A stretch of 64,000 bases of DNA from Bacteroidales bacterium (lineage in GTDB: Bacteria; Bacteroidota; Bacteroidia; Bacteroidales; Bacteroidaceae). The position numbers were made by a program, and so were the translations under genes. The notes under the pieces are model-generated. The model made no database searches. It was not told where the DNA came from and saw only the letters and a program-made list of their open reading frames with translations. This document shows positions 18,100-26,574 of the stretch, piece by piece. The first letter of the stretch is position 1; every line of letters begins with the position of its first letter. Location: positions 1 through 64,000 of the forward strand of contig JAUNKN010000001.1 in assembly GCA_030532685.1 (NCBI GenBank), read 5' to 3'.

Positions 18100-18379
18100 C
18101 GCGTACGCATGCATATTCCCTATTACGTATTCTCCTTTTCCTTCCACTGCTTCCACGAATGGACATAAGTACTTGTTATTCTTGAGTTTACCTTGTGGAA
18201 GAAAAACAAAAACAGCTTCCATCCTTCCAAGTGTAGGCTGCATAACTTTGTTGGTAATTTGCTTTCTTTTCCTTCACAATGTAAGAGGTTTATGATCAGG
18301 AAATTATAGGAGTTTATGGAAGCAGTGGAAGTAAAATGTTGTCCTTATTATGGTGAACGTGCATGTGCGTGCGCACGCG
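18100..18379 (+). repeat. 280-bp inverted-repeat element, copy 2, between batC and batD
   Basis: The left end is CGCGTACGCATGCAT at 18100 and the right end GTGCGTGCGCACGCG closing at 18379; both are alternating purine-pyrimidine, G+C-rich. Inside is a perfect 15-bp inverted repeat, CTTCCACTGCTTCCA at 18141-18155 and TGGAAGCAGTGGAAG at 18317-18331. The block GTTTACCTTGTGGAAG at 18186 lies 86 bp from the left end, against 78 bp in copy 1. TAACTTTG at 18243-18250 could act as a -7 promoter element towards batD. No coding capacity is apparent. Confidence 0.65.
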
Positions 18380-18479
18380 TGGGAGCGAAAATGTGCAGTT
18401 TGTGTTCTTCGTGATAGTGATTCCTTGTCGCAATATGCCTTCTGCTGTACGACTTCTTCAAGATAGGAAGTTCGTGTTT

Positions 18480-18530
18480 CTACGTGGGAAGTAGAAAATC
18501 CTACGTGGGAAGAAAAATAATCGGCGTCCC
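18480..18530 (+). repeat. TACGTGGG repeat cluster, two units
   Basis: CTACGTGGGAAGTAGAAAAT at 18480 and CTACGTGGGAAGAAAAATAA at 18501 are spaced exactly 21 bp, followed by a decayed third unit, GGCGTCCCATCTTG. It is the same family as the clusters at 11965, 37321 and 59633, and lies 166 bp upstream of batD. Confidence 0.8.
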
Positions 18531-18695
18531 ATCTTGAATGTTCCCTGTGAGAGCTTCTCGCAATGTCTTCCTCCTATTGAGCAAAAGGAAGGAGACTTCT
18601 CGAATTTTCTTGAATGCTTTTGGCCTCCCGAACTTGCTGCTTTGAACTTCAAGTGTGTTGCCATTTTGTCTACTTCAAATCTTCATATAGCCCGC

Positions 18696-20522
18696 ATGAG
18701 CATGTTTTTCTCTGCTTCTTATCGAGCCTTATTTCTTCTCTTCTTTTTTCCACTTGTGGCCATCGCACAGGTGAAGTTTGTGGCACAAGCTCCTCCCACA
18801 GGTACGGGAGAAGTACGGCTACAGTTTGTATTGAGCAATGCTGAGGGCGAAGATTTTACTCCTCCTAACTTTGCCGATTTTACGGTCTTGGCGGGGCCCT
18901 CGGTGTCCAACTATTCGGGCATGCAGATTGTCAATGGTCGTTCGAGTAGTTCCTCGTCTGTCACTTACACCTACATCTTGGCTCCCAAACGCAAGGGAAA
19001 ACTCAAAATAGGCTCGGCCTCGATACGCGTTGCGGGCAAAACACTCCATACGCAACCGCTTTCGGTACAGGTGAACGAGCTGTCTGCTTCCGCTCAGGGA
19101 GGAGGAGCTACGGCTCGTCCGCAAACTTCGCCCTATAGCAACTTGCAAAAGGAAGGTACTCAAGTGACCGAACGCGATCTCTATTTTACCGTTCAGACCT
19201 CAAAGAAGCGAGTGTATGAGCAAGAACCCATCATGCTCACCTACGAGATTCATGCACGAGCAGGAGTGGGGCTGGCTAATGTAAGTTTAACGCAGAAACC
19301 AGACCTCAAAGGTTTTTGGACGCAAGAAATACAATTGCCCCGCGACCTGCGCCCTCGTACTGAGCGCATTGGCAATGCTTTGTATCGAGTGGCGACCAAT
19401 TTGCAATATCTCATCTTCCCTCAACATTCTGGCACGCTGACCATTCCCAAGGTAACGTTCGATTGCGACATTGCTCAGCGTCGCGAATATATCGACGAGA
19501 TCGATGCTTTTTTCAATGGAATGGAGGATAGCCATGTGAAGGTGTCGCGCCAAACGCAAGCGATAGAGCTACGCGTGCTTCCTTTGCCGCAGCCCAAAGC
19601 TACGGGGTTCTCCGGCGGGGTGGGGCAGATGCAGCTCAAAAGCCAGCTACTCACACCTCGTCCCAAGACCAATGATGTGGGCACTTTGCGCATCAGCATT
19701 GAAGGAAGCGGAAACTTACGTTTGGTCAAAGCTCCTTTGGTCAAGTTTCCGAAAGATTTTGACAGCTATGAGGCTAAAATGGTGGACCAAACTAAAATCT
19801 CGAGTCAAGGCATCACGGGAACCGTACATTTTGACTACACTTTTGTGCCTCGTAGCGTTGGCCGATTTGTAATTCCAGAAGTGGAGTTTGTCTATTTTGA
19901 TACACAAGAAGAACGCTACAAGACCTTGCGCACCTCCTCGTTCACACTCGATGTGGAAAAGGGACAGCGCACCGACGCCGAGCTGGACAGTGAATTAACG
20001 CTTCGTTCCTCTGATATTCGGGATATTCAGCGCGGCGACATTCCTCGCTTCGATACCGATGCAGCACTATGGCCTGGTAGCACACTCTTTTATGTCGTTT
20101 GCCTACTGCTTTTGGCTTTGGTTTGGGGCTTGAGCGAGGGAGTGGTGCGTGCAGTGCGCACAGCCTTGGGGCGTCGAAACAATGCTCGTCAGCAAGCGGC
20201 CTTGCATGCGCAGCGTGCTTTGCGTCGTGCCAAAAGACTCATGAAAGGCGATGCTGGTAGCTATTATGAGGCGTTGTCGGAAGCCATGGCACAATATTTG
20301 GCCGATGCTCTGGGACAAGAGAAAGCTGCTTTGACGCGTCAAGGCATTAACACCCAGCTGCAAGAGCGTGGTGTGCAGGCACAGCACATCGCTGAACTAC
20401 AAGGTTGGCTCGACGAACTAGATTTCGTTCGTTTTGCTCCTCCCACCGACGAAACTCAGCGCGAAGACTTGTGGGAGCGTGCCCATCGTCTTGTACAACA
20501 ACTCCATTCTCAACTCTCATAA
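18696..20522 (+). CDS. batD: BatD, exported and membrane-anchored protein
   Basis: A 608-residue protein: signal peptide (MFFSASYRALFLLFFFPLVA), a long periplasmic region of beta-sandwich repeats typical of BatD (PPTGTGEVRLQFVLSN; KRVYEQEPIMLTYEIHARAG; LKVSIEGSGNLR-like RISIEGSGNLRL), a transmembrane helix near residue 455 (STLFYVVCLLLLALVWGLSE) and a basic cytoplasmic helical domain (YYEALSEAMAQYLADALG). The ATG at 18696 (or 18702) begins the signal peptide; the 54-residue upstream extension of the open frame overlaps the repeat cluster region and has no signal character. batE follows 11 bp later. Confidence 0.9.
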   Translation: MSMFFSASYRALFLLFFFPLVAIAQVKFVAQAPPTGTGEVRLQFVLSNAEGEDFTPPNFADFTVLAGPSVSNYSGMQIVNGRSSSSSSVTYTYILAPKRKGKLKIGSASIRVAGKTLHTQPLSVQVNELSASAQGGGATARPQTSPYSNLQKEGTQVTERDLYFTVQTSKKRVYEQEPIMLTYEIHARAGVGLANVSLTQKPDLKGFWTQEIQLPRDLRPRTERIGNALYRVATNLQYLIFPQHSGTLTIPKVTFDCDIAQRREYIDEIDAFFNGMEDSHVKVSRQTQAIELRVLPLPQPKATGFSGGVGQMQLKSQLLTPRPKTNDVGTLRISIEGSGNLRLVKAPLVKFPKDFDSYEAKMVDQTKISSQGITGTVHFDYTFVPRSVGRFVIPEVEFVYFDTQEERYKTLRTSSFTLDVEKGQRTDAELDSELTLRSSDIRDIQRGDIPRFDTDAALWPGSTLFYVVCLLLLALVWGLSEGVVRAVRTALGRRNNARQQAALHAQRALRRAKRLMKGDAGSYYEALSEAMAQYLADALGQEKAALTRQGINTQLQERGVQAQHIAELQGWLDELDFVRFAPPTDETQREDLWERAHRLVQQLHSQLS

Positions 20523-20533
20523 TCCATCGCCTT

Positions 20534-21313
20534 ATGCGACACTATCTTCTTGTTTTTCTCTTGAGCCTTGGCACTTGGGGGAGTTTGCAAGCTGCCGAAA
20601 CAGCACCTATCAAGGCGAAAGCCGATAGTGCCTATGCCGACCGCTTGTATGCTCAAGCCGTAGAACTCTATACAGAAGTCTTGGCCGAAACTCCCTCTTC
20701 GATGGTCTATTATAATTTGGGTAATGCTCAGTTTCGTCTTCGGCAATACCCTCAAGCTGTTTTAGCTTATGAGCGAGCACTTTGGCTCGATCCGAGCAAT
20801 GAGGATGCCCGTTTCAATTTGGAGCTGGTGCGCACTCGACTCGCTGATCGCTTTTCACAGCCCAAAGGGATGTTTTTTGTGACTTGGTTGAGTGGTTTGA
20901 TTTCTTCTCGCTCTGCGACCGATTGGAGTTTTTGGGCTTTTGTGAGTCTTTTGTTGGGCGGATTGTTTGTTGGGATATATCGAGCCGATTTGCCACTCAT
21001 CCTCCGTAAGCTCGGTTTTGCAGCTTCGCTCGTTGCCCTTTTCGCTTTTCTATTTGATTTGGTGGCTGCTGGCTACCAAACGATGGCCTATCGCCACAAT
21101 GCACGGGCAGTGGTCATGGTCGAACAAGTACAAACTTATTCCAGCCCAACAACGAGCAGCAAACGCACCATGCTCCTGCACGAAGGAACGACTGTTGAGG
21201 TGCTCAACAAGAGCGACGAGCAGTGGTTACAAGTTGCTCTGCCCGACGATACTGAGGTCTGGGCTCTGGCCAAGCAGTTTACTCCTGTTGTTATTGAAAA
21301 AAACAAACCTTGA
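20534..21313 (+). CDS. batE: BatE, TPR and SH3-like membrane protein
   Basis: A 259-residue protein with a signal peptide (MRHYLLVFLLSLGTWGSLQA), two or three TPRs (AVELYTEVLAETPSSMVYYN, AVLAYERALWLDPSNEDARF), two transmembrane helices around residues 135-185 (DWSFWAFVSLLLGGLFVGIY and AASLVALFAFLFDLVAAGY) and a C-terminal bacterial SH3-like domain (TMLLHEGTTVEVLNKSDEQWLQV). This TPR-TM-SH3 order is characteristic of BatE. The stop codon overlaps the truA start (TGATG), so translation is probably coupled. Confidence 0.9.
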   Translation: MRHYLLVFLLSLGTWGSLQAAETAPIKAKADSAYADRLYAQAVELYTEVLAETPSSMVYYNLGNAQFRLRQYPQAVLAYERALWLDPSNEDARFNLELVRTRLADRFSQPKGMFFVTWLSGLISSRSATDWSFWAFVSLLLGGLFVGIYRADLPLILRKLGFAASLVALFAFLFDLVAAGYQTMAYRHNARAVVMVEQVQTYSSPTTSSKRTMLLHEGTTVEVLNKSDEQWLQVALPDDTEVWALAKQFTPVVIEKNKP

Positions 21314-22077
21314 TGCGCTATTTCTTGACGCTGTCCTACGACGGAACAGCCTATCACGGCTGGCAAGTACAGCCCAATGCCGACAGTATACAAGCACGCT
21401 TGAACGACGCACTGACCAAACTACTCTCCACTCCTACCGAATGCGTGGGAGCTGGGCGCACAGACACAGGCGTTCATGCCTCGAAAATGGTCGCTCATTT
21501 TGAAACGGAGCAGCCCATCGTCGATACCGAGCAGTTTGTGTTTCGTCTCAATCGCATTTTACCTCTTGATATTGCTGTTCAAAAGGTAGAGCGAGTACCG
21601 GACGACTTTCATGCGCGATTTTCGGCCACTCAGCGTACCTATCACTATTTTGTACATACAGAAAAGTCGCCCTATCGCCGCCATTACAGCCATCGTCTTA
21701 CCTTTGAACCCAATTATGCTGCGATGAATGAGGCGGCAGCCTTGCTCTTGGATTTAGACGATTTTACGAGCTTCTCGAAGCTCAACAATGATCAAAAGAC
21801 CAATCTTTGTCGAGTTACACAAGCTCAGTGGAAGCAGATTGAGAACGATGCTTGGCGTTTTGAAATCACTGCCAATCGCTTCCTACGCAACATGGTGCGA
21901 GCAGTCGTCGGAACCTTGCTTGAAGTAGGGCGTGGACGCATGACACTCGAGGAGTTTCGTGCCGTGATTGCAGCCCACGATCGTTGCAAAGCAGGTGAAA
22001 GCGTGGCTGCCAATGCTTTGTTTTTGGTGGATATTCGTTATCCAGAACACTCCGAATCTTCACAACCTACCGAATGA
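21313..22077 (+). CDS. truA: tRNA pseudouridine(38-40) synthase TruA
   Basis: TruA isomerises uridines 38, 39 and 40 in the anticodon stem of tRNAs. The 254-residue length is normal. The catalytic motif GRTDTGVHA carries Asp51, and RTYHYFVHTEKSPYRRHYSH and FRNMVR-like FLRNMVRAVVGTLLEVGRG match the family core. The ATG overlaps the batE stop, and its own stop overlaps the ATG of the EamA gene, so it is embedded in the downstream end of the Bat operon, although unrelated in function. Confidence 0.95.
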   Translation: MRYFLTLSYDGTAYHGWQVQPNADSIQARLNDALTKLLSTPTECVGAGRTDTGVHASKMVAHFETEQPIVDTEQFVFRLNRILPLDIAVQKVERVPDDFHARFSATQRTYHYFVHTEKSPYRRHYSHRLTFEPNYAAMNEAAALLLDLDDFTSFSKLNNDQKTNLCRVTQAQWKQIENDAWRFEITANRFLRNMVRAVVGTLLEVGRGRMTLEEFRAVIAAHDRCKAGESVAANALFLVDIRYPEHSESSQPTE

Positions 22078-23000
22078 CGTGGTTTTTTCTTGCCATGGCC
22101 TCTGCCTTAATGTTAGGAGGCTATGATGTGTGCAAAAAACAATCTTTGAGCGACAATGCTGTTGTGCCTGTTTTGCTCATCAATACAGCCATTTGTGCGA
22201 GCCTCTTTTCGCCACTCCTTTTTCTTTCTTCTGTCGACGCATTGCCGCAGGCCAGCCATTGGTATGTGCCTGCGGCCTCTTTGAGTACGCATCTGTATGT
22301 TGTACTCAAAGCTGCATTGGTACTGTCTTCTTGGCTTTGTGGCTACTTTGCTATCAAACACCTCCCTCTCACCCTTGTGGGGCCTATCAATGCAACGCGC
22401 CCAGTCATGACTTTGCTTGGTGCACTACTCATTTTTGGAGAGCGCTTTAATCTCTGGCAATGGGGTGGGATCGTGCTGGCTATTTTAGCTTTCTTTCTTC
22501 TCAGCAGGAGTGGGAGAAAAGAGGGGATAGTCTTTTCTCGCAATCGTTGGATCTTTCTGCTGCTTTTAGCCGCAATATTGGGTGCCTGTAGTGGCTTGTA
22601 TGATAAATACTTGTTGGCTCCTCCCGAAACAGGAGGACTAGCCTTGAAGGCGAGTTTTGTCCAGGCATGGTTCAATGTCTACCAACTATTTTTCATGCTC
22701 CTCATTTTCGGCTTGCTGTGGTGGCCACAGCGCCAGCGTAGTACCCCCTTTCGTTGGCGATGGTCCATCGTTGGTATTAGTGTGCTTATTACTGCGGCCG
22801 ATTTATTCTATTATTTTGCACTTTCGCATCCCGACGCCCTTATCGCCATTGTGTCGATGACTCGCCGCAGCAGTGTGCTCGTGAGTTTTCTTTTTGGAGT
22901 GTTTCTACTACGAGAAAGCAATGTCCGCTCCAAGGCTTTCGACCTCTTGCTGGTATTGTTGAGTATGATTTTGCTTACAATAGGTGCTATGCAGGGATAG
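22074..23000 (+). CDS. EamA/DMT-family transporter
   Basis: A 308-residue polytopic membrane protein with about ten hydrophobic helices in two homologous halves, the EamA (drug/metabolite transporter superfamily) plan. Recognisable segments are LPLTLVGPINATRPVMTLLGALLIFGERF, closing the first half, and DALIAIVSMTRRSSVLVSFLFGVFLLRE, closing the second. It probably exports or imports a small metabolite; the substrate cannot be read from sequence. The start overlaps the truA stop in ATGA. Confidence 0.85.
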   Translation: MTWFFLAMASALMLGGYDVCKKQSLSDNAVVPVLLINTAICASLFSPLLFLSSVDALPQASHWYVPAASLSTHLYVVLKAALVLSSWLCGYFAIKHLPLTLVGPINATRPVMTLLGALLIFGERFNLWQWGGIVLAILAFFLLSRSGRKEGIVFSRNRWIFLLLLAAILGACSGLYDKYLLAPPETGGLALKASFVQAWFNVYQLFFMLLIFGLLWWPQRQRSTPFRWRWSIVGISVLITAADLFYYFALSHPDALIAIVSMTRRSSVLVSFLFGVFLLRESNVRSKAFDLLLVLLSMILLTIGAMQG

Positions 23001-23079
23001 CGTTTTTTCGTTTTTTACTGCGGCATCGTTGCAAAATGACGAGCTAACTTTTCAAAAACACCATGTTTTAGAAAAGATG

Positions 23080-23111
23080 TTTGGCTATTTCCACAGAAAA
23101 AACTATATTCG
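23080..23111 (+). promoter_or_regulatory. Probable promoter of the M23 peptidase gene
   Basis: TTTG at 23080-23083, a 20-bp spacer and TATATTCG (7 of 8 to TAnnTTTG) at 23104-23111. The predicted transcript start is about 27 nt before the ATG. Confidence 0.5.
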
Positions 23112-23144
23112 CGCTCGAAACCTAACCCCCATTTGTAACTCCGT

Positions 23145-24092
23145 ATGCCTTCTATCCGCATCCGACAGATATTTTCCCTTCTCTTTATCTTATGTTTGTC
23201 CGTCAATGTGTGGGGACAAGATCTTATAGCCCGTCAAGCACCTATCGATCGCAAAATGCGTGCGGTGGATAGCGTGGCTTTACATAAAGCCATTCGTAAG
23301 GTGAGTTTTACGAACTATGAGAGCAATGACTTGTATCCTTACTGGATTACCAATAAGGTGCATTGTTATAAAGGAGTCTATATTCCGGAAACTTACAAGA
23401 TTGATTTGCGTGGCTTTTGTATGCCCACGACGAGTCGTTTGGTGACTTCTGGATTTGGCTATCGTCCCGCTTTTCGTCGTATGCACAAGGGTATCGACGT
23501 CAAGGTATATACAGGCGACACCATCGTCGCAGCGTTCGAAGGAAAGGTGAGAGTCGTAGATTATGAAGCTGCTGGATATGGCTATTATGTGGTGATTCGT
23601 CATAAAAATGGTTTGGAAACGATTTACGGACACCTCAGCAAGCAGTTGGTCAGTGTAGGCGAGATTGTCAAGGCTGGCCAGGTGATTGGTCTTGGAGGAA
23701 ATACCGGGCGTTCTTTTGGTTCACACCTTCACTTCGAGACACGATTTTTGGGGGTAGCCATCAATCCTGCATTGATGTTTGATTTTGCTAATCAGGATGT
23801 AACAGGAGATTTCTTCGTCTATAAGAATTCGGAATATAACAAGGAGGCTCCCATCAATTTAGCCGCACGAGTAGATTCGGAAGTGGCTCATGCCGTGAAC
23901 GAGATGGAGCGTGAAGAGGGTAGTCTCAATGATAGCGAGCCAACATTGCAGGGAAAATTTCATCAGGTGCGACGTGGAGAGAACTTATCGACAATAGCTG
24001 CAAAGTTGGGCCTGAGCATTCAATCACTCTGTTCTTTTAATGGACTTGCTCCCAATGCTCGTTTGAGAACAGGCCAAATACTTCGCTACTAA
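23145..24092 (+). CDS. Exported M23 (LytM) peptidase-like protein with C-terminal LysM
   Basis: A 315-residue protein: signal peptide (MPSIRIRQIFSLLFILCLSV), then an M23/LytM metallopeptidase domain starting at VTSGFGYRPAFRRMHKGID (zinc ligands His and Asp in HKGID) and including the HLHF motif in SHLHFETRF, then a C-terminal LysM peptidoglycan-binding domain (HQVRRGENLSTIAAKLGLS). M23 enzymes cut peptide cross-links in peptidoglycan, while some family members are inactive activators of amidases. The canonical HxxxD and HxH ligands are present, so it is probably active. It acts in the periplasm on the cell wall. It stands alone between its own promoter and a strong terminator. Confidence 0.9.
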   Translation: MPSIRIRQIFSLLFILCLSVNVWGQDLIARQAPIDRKMRAVDSVALHKAIRKVSFTNYESNDLYPYWITNKVHCYKGVYIPETYKIDLRGFCMPTTSRLVTSGFGYRPAFRRMHKGIDVKVYTGDTIVAAFEGKVRVVDYEAAGYGYYVVIRHKNGLETIYGHLSKQLVSVGEIVKAGQVIGLGGNTGRSFGSHLHFETRFLGVAINPALMFDFANQDVTGDFFVYKNSEYNKEAPINLAARVDSEVAHAVNEMEREEGSLNDSEPTLQGKFHQVRRGENLSTIAAKLGLSIQSLCSFNGLAPNARLRTGQILRY

Positions 24093-24114
24093 ACTTTTCC
24101 TAAATTCATCAGCT

Positions 24115-24157
24115 AAAAAGGGCATGGCAAAACATAAAGTTTTGCCATGCCCTTTTT
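24115..24157 (+). terminator. Rho-independent terminator after the M23 gene
   Basis: A stem of about 18 bp: AAAAAGGGCATGGCAAAAC and its complement GTTTTGCCATGCCCTTTTT, ending in a T run. The A-rich and T-rich flanks could also make it work on the opposite strand. Confidence 0.9.
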
Positions 24158-24239
24158 GAAGTCAATTCTCAGATGTCGAATGAAGAGGAGAGAGTTTTCT
24201 GTATCGGAGGAGAGAGCTTTCTTTACCATTAATGGAATT

Positions 24240-24461
24240 TATTGCTGTCCGGTAAAAAAATAAGACAGCTTCAAAACTTATTGTTATAGAGTAGCTTACA
24301 AGGAAAAACGAAATAGGGGGCTTGTATTTTTCCATGCTATCATTTCTAACATTGTCAAGCGACTTTTCTGTTCGTAATGCCTCTTAGAAGGCTGATTTTG
24401 CGAAAAATGAAAGATTTCACCCCCAAATCTCTAACCTCTTAAACTTTACCGGACAGCAATA
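24240..24461. mobile_element. 222-bp MITE with 17-bp terminal inverted repeats and 9-bp target duplication
   Basis: The left end is TATTGCTGTCCGGTAAA (24240-24256) and the right end TTTACCGGACAGCAATA (24445-24461), a perfect 17-bp inverted repeat. The pair extends to 19 bp if one base pair more per side is counted through the target. Immediately outside, AATGGAATT occurs at 24231-24239 and again at 24462-24470, a perfect 9-bp direct repeat as expected of target-site duplication. The interior has no plausible gene, so the element is non-autonomous. The transposase family is not identifiable here. It sits cleanly between two convergent genes. Confidence 0.9.
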
Positions 24462-24481
24462 AATGGAATTATAAGACAGGA

Positions 24482-26341
24482 CTAAGCGAGATGCTTGGCA
24501 AGGAAACGTTCCATAGCACGATAAAACTCGAAGCGGTTTTCTTGATTGCGGAAACCATGACCCTCATTGTCTTTGACCATATATTCGACTTCTATGCCTC
24601 TCTCTTGCAAAGCTTTGACCATCTGATCACTTTCGGCTTTGTTGACGCGAGGGTCGTTGCTTCCTTGAGCAATGAAGAGAGGACAGCGAATTTTGTCAGC
24701 ATGGAGAGCTGGCGAAGTGGCTGCAAGCTGTTCACGATCTAATTCAGGATGCCCTACCTGCTCGTACATCATTTCGAGCATAGGGCGCCAATAAGGAGGA
24801 ATTGTGTTCATAAAAGTGAATAGATTGCTTACCCCGACATAATCTATAGCACATCGATACAATTCGGGAGTGAAACAAATGCCTGCGAGTGTGGCGTATC
24901 CACCATAGCTTCCACCATAGATAGCGATGCGCGAAGCATCGGCAATACCTTGCTTAATGAGCCAATGCACTCCTTCTGTGATATCGTCTTGCATTTTTAG
25001 CCCCCATTGTTTATAAGAGGCTTCGAGAAATTTTCGACCATAGCCAGTGGAACCTCGGAAGTTCATTTGGAACACGGCATAACCGCGAGAACAGAGAAAT
25101 TGTACCTCACTCGAATATCCCCAGCAATCTCTGGCCCAAGGGCCTCCATGAGGATTGACAATGACAGGAAGAGGAGTTTGCCCTTCTGACAAACGGAGTT
25201 GCTGTCCTTGCTGTGATAGGACAACGCCAGGCGGTAGGCTAAGGTAGGCCTCTATAAGGAAACCATCGCTGGTGGTATAGCTTACGGCGTGCATCGCTGT
25301 CATCTCTTCTTCGCGTATCCAAGGAGCAGTATCGGCAATGTGTAGAGGCTGATTGGCTTGAATGTTGTAAAAGTAATAGCTACCACGCGTGCGATCGCTA
25401 CCTACATAGAGTAGGTAGTTTTCCTCTGAGCGATCAGTATCAGCTATGGCAACACGATGGTGGGGAAAGTGTGCTTCTATTCGCTCACGACGTTGACGAG
25501 TTTCCGCATCAAAGTAGTAACGTACGGGTTCGCGATGTCCTGTGCAATAGGCCGAAAGAAGACGCTTATAGCGACGAGAATAGCTTACACTTCCCACGTC
25601 GTAACGCTCATGAGCATAGAGCTCTTCGATTTCTTCGCCCGTACGAGGATTGAGAAGAACGAGAGCGGCGCGATCGCGTCCTAAATTGCTTATAGCCCAA
25701 ACGTTTTGATTGTCGGGTGTGAAAAAACAAATATTCACTTCTTCCTTAAAGTTAGTCGTGAGGATGGGACGAAAATCCTCGTTTTCAGTGTCGCGGTAGA
25801 GAATTTGGGTATTTACACCATCGACAATGGCATAGACAATGCGCAAACAACCATTATGGTCGGTACACCAACCTTGATAATTACCAGGATTTTCGCAAAG
25901 CTGTGTAAGAGTTCCATTTTCCAAATCAAGACGATAAGGGTCGAATACCTCAGGATTTCTTTGGTTCATGCCGATAATGATTTGCCCAGGAATATCTTCT
26001 AAATCGTCAATGATAGAGACGCGCACACCAGGAAAATCAGTATAACAGCGTAAATCGCTTCCATCTAAACGAACACCGTAGAGGTGATAGTTTTCATCGC
26101 CGCCTTCGTCTTTCATGTATAAAATGCGATTGGCAGATTCCCACATATAACCGCCGATACTACGTTCTGTTTCGCTCGTGAGACGCAATGGGATACCTAA
26201 TTGGGCATTATCGTCAATGCTTTGCACAAAAACATTCATACGATCCTTATAAGGGGCGAGGTAGGAAATATGGCGACCGTCGGGAGAGATCTGATAGCCA
26301 GAGCGTTCGCTATTGCAGAAAAAATCTTCGAGTGAAAGCAT
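24482..26341 (-). CDS. S9 family prolyl oligopeptidase-like serine peptidase
   Basis: A 619-residue protein with an N-terminal beta-propeller (ISPDGRHISYLAPYKDRMNV, and tandem repeats such as TDHNGCLRIVYAI) and a C-terminal alpha/beta-hydrolase domain. The catalytic triad is visible: Ser478 in GGSYGGY, Asp563 in SNDPR and His595 in EGHGF. Such enzymes are acyl-aminoacyl or dipeptidyl peptidases for short peptides, fitting an asaccharolytic peptide-using organism. I place the start at the ATG at 26341 (MLSLEDFFCNSERSGYQISP), where family members begin; an ATG at 26365 is the alternative. There is no clear signal peptide, so it is probably cytoplasmic. A stable hairpin lies just upstream. Confidence 0.88.
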   Translation of the reverse strand: MLSLEDFFCNSERSGYQISPDGRHISYLAPYKDRMNVFVQSIDDNAQLGIPLRLTSETERSIGGYMWESANRILYMKDEGGDENYHLYGVRLDGSDLRCYTDFPGVRVSIIDDLEDIPGQIIIGMNQRNPEVFDPYRLDLENGTLTQLCENPGNYQGWCTDHNGCLRIVYAIVDGVNTQILYRDTENEDFRPILTTNFKEEVNICFFTPDNQNVWAISNLGRDRAALVLLNPRTGEEIEELYAHERYDVGSVSYSRRYKRLLSAYCTGHREPVRYYFDAETRQRRERIEAHFPHHRVAIADTDRSEENYLLYVGSDRTRGSYYFYNIQANQPLHIADTAPWIREEEMTAMHAVSYTTSDGFLIEAYLSLPPGVVLSQQGQQLRLSEGQTPLPVIVNPHGGPWARDCWGYSSEVQFLCSRGYAVFQMNFRGSTGYGRKFLEASYKQWGLKMQDDITEGVHWLIKQGIADASRIAIYGGSYGGYATLAGICFTPELYRCAIDYVGVSNLFTFMNTIPPYWRPMLEMMYEQVGHPELDREQLAATSPALHADKIRCPLFIAQGSNDPRVNKAESDQMVKALQERGIEVEYMVKDNEGHGFRNQENRFEFYRAMERFLAKHLA

Positions 26342-26372
26342 AAGAGAAAAGAGAGAGGAAAACATAAAAATA

Positions 26373-26400
26373 TCGCGCAGCTGCACTCGCGGCTGCGCGA
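26373..26400 (-). promoter_or_regulatory. Terminator-like hairpin in the leader of the S9 peptidase gene
   Basis: TCGCGCAGC at 26373-26381 pairs with GCTGCGCGA at 26392-26400 (9 bp, G+C-rich). On the minus strand it is followed by ATTTTTATG. It lies about 30 bp before the peptidase ATG and 175 bp after folE ends, so it may terminate the folE operon or attenuate peptidase transcription. Confidence 0.5.
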
Positions 26401-26464
26401 TGAGTTGAGAGAAATAGGGTAGAGGGGTGCTTGGTAATGGAGGAGAACGAAGTCTCAAGTGAAC

Positions 26465-26526
26465 GAGGTGTCCGAAATTTTTTGAGGTGTCCCGTTCCAT
26501 TGTATGGAACTTTTAGCATACACCTC
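26465..26526. repeat. Iterated GAGGTGTCC motif with nested palindrome
   Basis: GAGGTGTCC occurs at 26465-26473 and 26484-26492 (19-bp period). An inverted partial copy, ACACCTC, is at 26520-26526. Between them lies GTTCCAT-TGT-ATGGAAC (26494-26510), a 7-bp palindrome. It sits between folE and the S9 gene and could be an operator or a folE 3' structure. Confidence 0.4.
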
Positions 26527-26574
26527 AATTTAACTGATAACCAACTTTTACCCTATGGATAATATGGACCCTTT

